Of a DNA stretch of 64,000 bases, positions 56,510 through 64,000 are shown piece by piece. A model generated the notes under the pieces. It searched no databases, was not told the origin of the DNA, and saw nothing but the letters and a program-made list of their open reading frames with translations. Position numbers and translations under genes: made by a program. Origin of the DNA: Brachypodium distachyon (Eukaryota; Streptophyta; Magnoliopsida; Poales; Poaceae); NCBI RefSeq assembly GCF_000005505.3, contig NC_016132.3, positions 18,900,501 through 18,964,500 of the forward strand, read 5' to 3'. How positions within the stretch are numbered: the stretch's first letter is position 1; each line of letters begins with the position of its first letter.

Positions 56510-59161
56510 ATGGATTGGCTGAATCTCAATGAGTTGCCTACTGATCTAGTTGATGACACAAATGATGCTGTTGGTGAAGGCTGTGCAACAACTACATTAC
56601 CATCATACTGCACACAGCCTGCCCTCCATGGAGAAGTAAGCCAAGCAATTTGTACCGAAGGGAATGTTGTTGCATCACATAATGGAAGCATGCAGTTTGC
56701 TAGCTATGAGGGCCAGGTTGGGCAAATTGAGTCCACTAACTTTAATCAAGATACAACAAGCATGCCTGACAATGACAACAATGATGTGGAAATACCAGAA
56801 GATGAGGTTTTATCGCAACCAAGTGAGCCTTATTTGGGGATGAGATTTGACACGCTATTATGTGCAAAAGATCACTATAATGCCTATGCACTAAGGTTGG
56901 GGTTCTCGACAAGGTCAAGCACTTCTAAGAGATCAGTGTACACAAATGAAGTGGAGAAGCAGCTTTTTGTTTGCAATAAATTCAGAGAGCCTAAGGTAGA
57001 TGGTGAGAAGACTCAGAAAACTAAAGTTGCTCCAGATGTGAGCTCAGAATCTGAAGTGGACAGTGAAGATGAGAATGATCAAGAAGATGCTTTGCATGTG
57101 GGGAAAAAACCTCGAAAGAAAAGAAGAAGAGAGACAATGAAAGGCACAAATTGCAAAGCACGGTTGATTGTCAAGTTAATGGACAACATATGGCAAGTGG
57201 TTTATTTCATTGCAGAACACAACCACCCCTTGATTAACAAACCATCCTTGACTAAATATCTAAGATCACACCAGGGCATCCCCAAGAAAGAAGAGAACTT
57301 CCTGAGAATTCTGCACGATTCTAACTTAGAAACAGGTGCATGCTGAGTTGCTTTTCTCTCCGATTTGTTTGTTAACATTAACTAGTTTGTCAAAAGAAAA
57401 CACCCAGTTTTGTGGGCAACTGCCTATCTGATGCATGATGTTAATTCTTTTACCCAGGTCATATGATGCAACTAATGTCATCTTTTTATGGGTCTGGTCT
57501 TCTTGTTCCATATACAACAAAGGCAATAAGCAACTACCGGTCTAGAATGCGTGCACAAACCCGTGGTGGTGATATGACCGAGACTATTTCATATTTTACG
57601 CAGAAGCGACTAGATGATCCGGATTTTTACTTCAAAGTTCTTTTGGATGATGAACAAAGAGTTCAGAACTTTTTCTGGGTAGATGGTGCAGCCCGAACAA
57701 CATATGAAGATGCTTATTCTGATTGCATCTCGTTCGATACTACTTATTTGACCAATCAGTACAACATGCCCTTTGCACCTTTCATAGGCATCAATAGACA
57801 TGGGCAGTCGTTCATGTTAGGCTGTGGCTTTTTGAGGGATGAGAAGGCAACTAGTTTTGACTGGTTGTTTGAGACCTATCTAGATGCAATGAATGACAAA
57901 GCTCCCAAGAATATTATTACTGACCAAGATTGGGCAATGCATGCTTAAATAGCTAAAGTTTTACCAAACACAGTACACCCCAGCTACCGCTAGCACATTA
58001 TGAAAAAAGCACAAGAGAAGCTTGGTTCATTTCTTGGTAGAAGGCCAGAATTTGTTGCTCAGTTCAACGAGGTTGTTGATTACAGTTTGACCCCTGAAGA
58101 GTTTGAGCAGAGTTGGGCACAGATGATGGAAGTGCATCAGGATGTGGCTGGCTACAAGCACATTGCTTGGCTGTAAAATATTAGGGCGACATGGATCCCG
58201 TGTTACTTTAGGAATTGCTTCTTCCCAATTCTCCAATCAACCCAACGCAGTGAAGGCTTTAATGCTGTGTTGAAGCGCTACGTAAACCCACACAATTCTA
58301 TTCTCAATTTTGTGCAGCAATATGAGAAAATACAATTGAAGATCCTAGTAAAGGAAGGTGGCAATGACTACAGGACATACCATCTGCATGTCGAAATTTG
58401 GTCATCATATCCAATCGAAAAGCAAGCTTTGCAGATTTACACTAGGGACATATACTACAGGTTTCGTTCAGAGTTCGAGAAGATTGGAAGATACAATGTA
58501 AGGGCATTGCAAAATGACATTTATGAACTTTACGCCAACAGAAAGTACTGCTGCGAGTATGGAACAAGAACATACAAAGTCCCTGCTAGGGTAGATGAAG
58601 CTTCCTACTCGTGTGAGTGTTGCAATTTTCAGAAGGATGGACTGCTTTGCTGCCACATTTAAAAAATATTTACTCATTGTGCGATTGATGAGATACCCGA
58701 ACAGTACATCTTGAGTCGTTGGACGCAGAAAGCGATAAAGGGAGAAGTTGCCCCCGAGCAAGATCAGCCTGATATTATGCCAAACCCATCAGAGAAGGAG
58801 ATCCGTTTGGCCAATATGTCTGTTGAGTTGTAGAAAGTTGCTAGGCAGGCTTGTGGATCAGATGCAGGGAAGCAAATTGTGGACAAGCACATTCGTACAA
58901 TGCGGACTGAACTTTCGCATCTAAACAAGACAAGGAAGCCTAGTAAGAAAGCAGCTGTAGCAGCCCCGTCAGGTGAGGCGTCATCTTCTGTGCCGCTGCA
59001 TCCTGTAGTTGCTCCAGCAGTCCGAAACCCGGAGAGGTCGGTGACAAAAGGAAAAGAAGATTTGAGAATGCACTTGAGCTAAGGCCCAAACGGAAGAACA
59101 AATGTTCCTTGTGTGGGTTAGATGAGCATAACCAAGCAACTTGTCCTTCTAAATTGGTTTG
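56510..59161 (+). pseudogene. FAR1/MULE-type transposase gene, decayed
   Basis: Exon 1 (56510-57335) has an acidic start, then a FAR1 DNA-binding domain: GMRFDTLLCAKDHYNAYALRLGF, a basic KKPRKKRRRE insert and GTNCKARL...YFIAEHNHPL. An intron (57336-57457) is removed in frame. Exon 2 holds the MULE transposase core: Asp in ISFDTTYLTNQY (about 57738), Asp in ITDQDWAMHA (about 57926) and Glu in STQRSEGFNAVLKRY (about 58250), so the DDE triad is present. The SWIM zinc finger near 58610 is CECCNFQKDGLLCCHI. Stops occur at 57946, 57988, 58174, 58660 and 58831; a frameshift near 59060 precedes a C-terminal CSLCGLDEHNQATC knuckle. FAR1-type proteins are transposases or transcription factors tamed from them. 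This copy is broken. Confidence 0.87.
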
Positions 59162-59898
59162 ATGTTCGACTTCATGTGCTGTGGTTGATGCTCGTGATTC
59201 TGAATTAGAACATAACTAGTCCTACCTAGTTTATCTACTGTCTTGCTTTGAACATTGTTTCATCCCTTGTTTTGTGTGCTGTGGTTGAAACAAATTTTAG
59301 TTCCTGAAAATACTAGCAGTGCATGGTTGTTGAAAAAAAAAGCTATTGTGTTGCACAAACAGTTTGCTTTGATCTTACGGAGTATATCAATCTAAAGAAA
59401 ATCCTTGCTCTCTATAATTACCCCTGTGTGGCGTTAATTGCTGGGTTATTGCTTTTCCTTTTGTTGAAATAGTATGGAAAAATTACTCTGTGCAACAAAC
59501 ATCATGCCAGCAGTCAGGACAATTTGTGAACAAACTTTTGGGATTTTGGAAACAGACGAGACGACTATTTGGGGGAAAAGTTGACTCACACTTAGAACAC
59601 CACACACACATATAGGTGCTTGTTAGGGGGGGTTGTAAAACAACTAAAAAAGCAACTTATCAGACAGGGGGTGGCCCTTTTTTGGGTATATATTGTGAAG
59701 GCTATAAAAAGGCTCAGTAGACATTTTTTGAAAAACTGGATGTATTGTAAGTTGCCTGGCAGGTGAGGGAGATGTATGTATTCATAAATGATAAAGTAAA
59801 GCAACTACATGTTGCAAAAAACATAGCAGATTGTCCATATAAAAAAAGTGCGTTCGCGGGAAAAACACCTTTAAAAAAGGGAGCGCTGTCACATGTAC
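59162..59898. other. Spacer between the FAR1-like and Ulp1-like relics
   Basis: Low-complexity, T- and A-rich sequence holds no recognisable coding. The two relics point towards each other across it. Confidence 0.45.
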
Positions 59899-60755
59899 CT
59901 ATGCCTTGATCTTTAGGACTATTTTCCAGTCTATTTCGTTTTCCTTCGAGTTGAGCCAAGCATGGGTGAGCAACTTCCTTATGTTCGCTATGTTTGACTG
60001 TGAATAGTTGAGAGGGTTCCTCCCGTCCCACATATCATCGTTTGTGAGCATGAATACGCCACAGTCATGTCTAAAAAATAAGGATGCAGAAGACAAAAAT
60101 GTTGTTGGGTAGTTAGAAAAAGGGCTTGGGTAAAAAAAAAGGAATCATAAAACGGCATGAATTGAAGGCAGATGTTGTTATTTCCTTACAAATTTTCTTG
60201 CTTCAGCCCCCGCCATCATACCAACTGAAATTGTCAACTTGCACTTTTGATTTGCCATAATGTGCTTTCCACAAGCATGTAATGCATGCCACGACAGTAT
60301 TTGCACAATTATTCAAGCTTTTGTCGTGAAGCGACCTCAGTGAATAAAATTTTTCATATCTCCTGTCCCTAATTTCAGATTAAAGAGCCAATAGTGGTTT
60401 GAATCCTGAGGCTCCTTTGGATCCAGAGATTGCAACATAGGGAACATGACCTGTTCATGGAGAAAACCCCGCCAAGTAAAAAAAAGGATGAAAAGGAAAA
60501 CATCCGAAAAATGGCAAAAAAGTGTGTGAGGAAACTTGTTTATTGCTTCATTATATCAGGGTGATGAAGCAATTCCTTTACCATGTCCATGCGGTCCAGA
60601 TGTGTGTTGTCCCTGGCAAACTTTTTCTTTATTTCATTCCCTGACCAATCCATCTTCTGTAGCTTGGTTACAAAAAAGCAAGCAACTATTTTGTTGAAAA
60701 AAATGGGAAATGCAATGACTTTAAAAATGATGGCAGAAGTTACTTACACCAATCC
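59899..60755 (-). pseudogene. Ulp1-type (C48) peptidase, 3' exons, decayed
   Basis: Three minus-strand exons can be read. The first is about 60670-60525 (MDWSGNEIKKKFARDNTHLD). The second is 60450-60190, after AACAG, with SNHYWLFNLK supplying the catalytic His and VQVDNFSWYD. The last is 60070-59899, after TTTTTTAG, with HDCGVFMLTNDDMWDGRN holding the catalytic Cys and stop TAG. One base is lost after NLK, and the residue expected to be the catalytic Asp is Tyr (KFYSLRSL). A further exon may cross 60755 into 63954-64000, split by solo LTR F. Ulp1 peptidases cleave SUMO-like tags; such genes are often carried by plant MULE and CACTA elements. Confidence 0.65.
60751..60755. repeat. Target-site duplication of solo LTR F (left)
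   Basis: AATCC directly precedes TGTAACATCCC and occurs again at 63949-63953 after CGCTTCA. Confidence 0.92.
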
Positions 60756-63700
60756 TGTAACATCCCAATTTTCAAAATTCTTCATATGCATTGCATATCA
60801 TGAGCATCATGTCACCCTTGCATTTGATCACTTTCAAAACCTTAAAATTTGCTCAGAAAACCCTTTTGCACAGATGCCTTTATTTGATTTTGGGCTTTGA
60901 TCTTGCTCTTGAGTATTTGCATTTTTAACCCATGAGGGTATTGTGGTAAAAAGGGATTTAATGCATATATAGAGCTATCCCATAAATTGGCTTTTGAAAG
61001 TATTTTGAAAAAAATAATTTGATTCGATAGCCTAAGGGCCCTAAAAGCCATTTTATAGGCAAATGTATTTTTAAATATTTTATTTTGAGGAAATTCTTGT
61101 TCCAAAAGTTAGATCATATGAAAATATGATTTTAAAAATTTTGTTGTATTTTATTTGGAGTGATTTGGAGTTTCGAATCAATTTTGAGGTTCAAAAACAG
61201 AAAATGGATAAAAGAAAAGGAAAAACCGGAGGAAACCGGTCAAACCGGACCGGCCCCGCCCGAACCGGCCGGCCCGCTCTCACTGACCGGTGGGACCCGC
61301 GCTCATCTTCTTCTTCAACCGTCTGCCCGACAAGTCCGGCCACGCACGCCCGCGAACTGCCCATGACTCCACCTCCGATTTCTCCGCGCTCGGGCCGTTT
61401 TCTCCAAATCCTTGCGCGTCACCCCGAAGCCCTCGCTTTTCTCCTCCACTTCCCCCAAACCCCACATCCAATTTCGCTTCGGTTTGAGATTAATTTCTCG
61501 CCGGAGTTACTCTCTGCCACCGCCGTTCATCGCGATTTGTCGCCGCTCCAGTGAGCTTCTCCCATCCCCGGCCACCTTCCCGTTCTCCCCTCTCCCTAGC
61601 ACATCCGGTGACACGCTCGGTTTCGAGGTTGGACGCCGTCCGCGCACCGCCGTTCGCCGCCCGTCTTCCCCGCCTCCGACCGCCTGCGCGGCCCAAGCCG
61701 CCCGAGCTCCCCGTGCCCGCACGCCCGCGCTCCGCCCCGCGCCCGTGTGCCGCCGCCCGCCGCCGCGCCGCCGCCCCGCGCCGCCTCCGGCCAGCCGCAC
61801 GCTCCCGCGCGACCCGCTGTCCCGCCGCCTGCCCGCGCCGCCGCCGGCGAGCTCGTCCGCCGGCCGGAACCCTAAGCCCGGCCAATCCCGCGCTGCCACG
61901 TGGCAAGGCTTTCTATTTTATTTTATATTTGGCCGAATTAGATAATGCACTTTTGCAGAAAAGACCCTACAACTTCAAACCCTTATATCTTTCAAACCGT
62001 TTGTCCAAAATTTCTGTTCCGCACCTTTCTGGAATCGTCACAACGTGTAGAATATTTTGGCACTGTTTACTTTCAGTTTTGAACAACTTAGACAGTAGCT
62101 ATTTTCAAATGGTGGAATATGGTTTAAATTTCAAATGAATTGTTTCAAAATAGTTTTGAGCATGTTATCTTGCTGTAAAATTATTTAAACTTGTTCTCTG
62201 TCCATTAGGACCAGAGAAGAAATTATTTTGTGTATAATCATGACATACAAGTTAAATATTGCTCTATGTTGCAAAAGCCGCACAATTTTTTGTTTTAAAC
62301 CCTATTCATGTATCATGCATATTAATTACCACTTTGATGTTGTATAATCTGTCCAAACTATTTGAAAAACTTTTCAAAATAGAAACAAAACTTTTTACCT
62401 TGGAGGTAACCTTTGTGTGCATCATCATGGCATGGTTTTTGTATTGAATGTTGTGTTTATTGTGTGTGTTGCTTTTATTTTAGATTGTGTGGAGTGTAAT
62501 CATTGTTGTTGCGAAGAGTGCGAGAACTACCACAACCTTGGACAAGGCAAGTTCACTTTGATCATTCTCCAAAATATTTTACTATACACTAGATGTTTTA
62601 TTAGTTGCATCAGAAATATTACTCGTACTTCTATGCTAGCTATAAATCCCAGGTAGTCTAGTTTACCCTCGCCATTACCTTGCTACCAAATTGCCATCGA
62701 TTGTAGTTGAATGCTAGGCTATGGTAGTATCGTGGGGGAAATAACTACATTATGATATTGTCATGCCTTTGGCGATATGAAATGATTTTGTTAGATGTAA
62801 GGCAAAACAATTAATTTAATGAACCGTCCTGGGTGGGCAGCTTTGAAGATTTTGAGGATTAGCGGCGTCAGGTCCATTTCTATGGGTCCCTCTGAGTCGA
62901 GTTCCTGTGGATTCAGGAATGGATCGTCCATGGACGACTTTCCCGTGGATTCGGGGAGCGCCTACGTTGCAAATGTGGAATGCCACCTGGGGTAACTGAG
63001 ACTGGACTAGTTTCCTATTTAGAAGCTTCTAGTACAACCACAATGCTATATGGGCTCTGGCGAGACAAGAGTAAGTTGTATGAACCTAAACCCGAAGAAT
63101 TGTACTGAGGTAGCCGTGTAGGGGGAGCGTGATTCTCTCGTGGTTTAGGGAATTACCTCTGAAAATCTCGTAATCGATGCCGTTGCTACTCTAGCCTGAG
63201 GACAGCAAGGGATTAACACGTCGGTTTCTTGTGGGGAATGTGTACAAACTCTCGAGAGCGTCAAAACTAAGTACTTAGCCGTGTCCCCGGCAACGGACAA
63301 TTTGAGCGACTAGATGTGGAGCTGTAAGGAAAGTCTCACTCATTCTAACTTCTTAAATAAAATGAATGGTTGAACAGGGTATGGGCACTTGATGAATCCA
63401 CATCAATGTGCTCTAGGATAATAGGAGCATGGGTGTGTCTACCCCGTGTCCAATAGTAATAAAATTCTATTTGATTAAAAGATAGGATTCAATAACTAAT
63501 CTTTTATGCAAATAGCCTTGTACCCCACTTTGCCACATTATGCATATACTTGGTAGGCTCTGGTATAACTCCTAGTGAATCTTGCCAATACATTCAATGT
63601 ATTGACCCTAGTGGCTGCATCGTTTAATGATGCAGGAAGCTCCGACGACGAGTAAGATGTACGTTCTGCATGTTTGGGTTACGGGCTTACATTCCAACAC

Positions 63701-63948
63701 GCTCTCACCGTGGTGTTGATGTGCCCTTGCATCTTCCGTTTTCCGCTGCTAAACAGTTGTTTTATTTCCAGCTAACCCGTGAGGTTATGCGAGTTGTAAG
63801 TACCCTTTTATATTCTGGATGATACGTTGTAATATTGAGACCTTTGTTCTATGATATTATATCTTGAAACTGTGTGTGCTAGTGAGTCGATCCAGGGACT
63901 AGCACTAAAGCACAGAGATCGAACCCTTTTACGGGGGAGGTCGCTTCA
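60756..63948 (+). mobile_element. Solo LTR F of the C family (complete, 3193 bp)
   Basis: It starts TGTAACATCCC and ends GGAGGTCGCTTCA, with an exact AATCC duplication on both sides and no internal gag or pol. It is the complete reference for the LTRs of C and E. The GC-rich core (61230-61900) gives long overlapping frames on both strands that are not genes. It was produced by recombination between the two LTRs of a full element inserted in the Ulp1-like gene. Confidence 0.93.
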
Positions 63949-63953
63949 AATCC

Positions 63954-64000
63954 GTAGTGGCATCACAAACTTCTTTAGGTTGCTTGGTTGTTTTTTATTA
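63954..64000 (-). pseudogene. Continuation of the Ulp1-like gene beyond solo LTR F
   Basis: Removing LTR F and one AATCC joins these bases to 60755. On the minus strand the joined sequence reads ...AAGAAGTTTGTGATGCCACTACGGATTG followed by GTGTAAGTAAC, a plausible exon end with a 5' splice site. The window ends here. Confidence 0.4.

Noticed and set aside
61490..62138. Frames of 130-195 codons in LTR F
   Set aside because: Composition-driven frames in the GC-rich LTR core on both strands; not conserved in C or E.

Overview
This window is nuclear DNA of a grass (Poaceae). The evidence is a plant calmodulin gene with its intron after the first base of the Gly-26 codon, a CLASSY-type SNF2 gene, TA-flanked Stowaway MITEs, and a dense nest of Ty3/gypsy (Tat- and Tekay-like), Ty1/copia, CACTA, hAT, LINE and FAR1-type elements. 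The species cannot be fixed by eye. No tRNA, rRNA or CRISPR was seen.

Bases 1-28,600 are a nest. A 5'-truncated CACTA element (26,069-28,612) was entered by a Tekay-like gypsy element, 'C' (about 1-26,068). The 5' LTR of C was split by a Tat-like gypsy element, 'A', on the minus strand (2,125-21,614, target duplication ATTTC). A received a deleted relative in the opposite orientation, 'B' (5,459-10,658, duplication GGGCT). The 5' LTR of A also received a copia solo LTR (19,842-21,195, duplication CTAAA). A carries an additional ORF antisense to gag-pol, with two splice-site-bounded introns. A and B together form a long inverted repeat.

A third Tat-like element, 'D' (28,992-35,196), is cut inside its integrase by an LTR of the C family, 'E' (35,197 to about 38,190). 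E runs without a stop codon into the surviving 3' half of a CLASSY-type SNF2 gene (to 40,975). All Tat copies are broken by stops and frameshifts, and many of the stops are CAG-to-TAG changes. One TAG between protease and reverse transcriptase is shared by A, B and D.

Bases 41,000-50,300 are gene-poor. They hold a 121-bp tandem array, a non-autonomous hAT element with an 8-bp duplication, Stowaway MITEs, a 5'-truncated LINE with a 10-bp duplication and a further MITE.

Bases 50,400-55,200 are the clear host gene island: an intact canonical calmodulin gene (149 aa, two exons) and, 1.7 kb downstream, an intact intronless calmodulin-like gene (151 aa) with degenerate EF-hands.

Bases 56,500-60,755 hold a decayed FAR1/MULE transposase gene (plus strand) facing a decayed Ulp1-type peptidase gene (minus strand). 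The latter is interrupted by a complete C-family solo LTR, 'F' (60,756-63,948, duplication AATCC). All calls are from reading the sequence; no database search was run.
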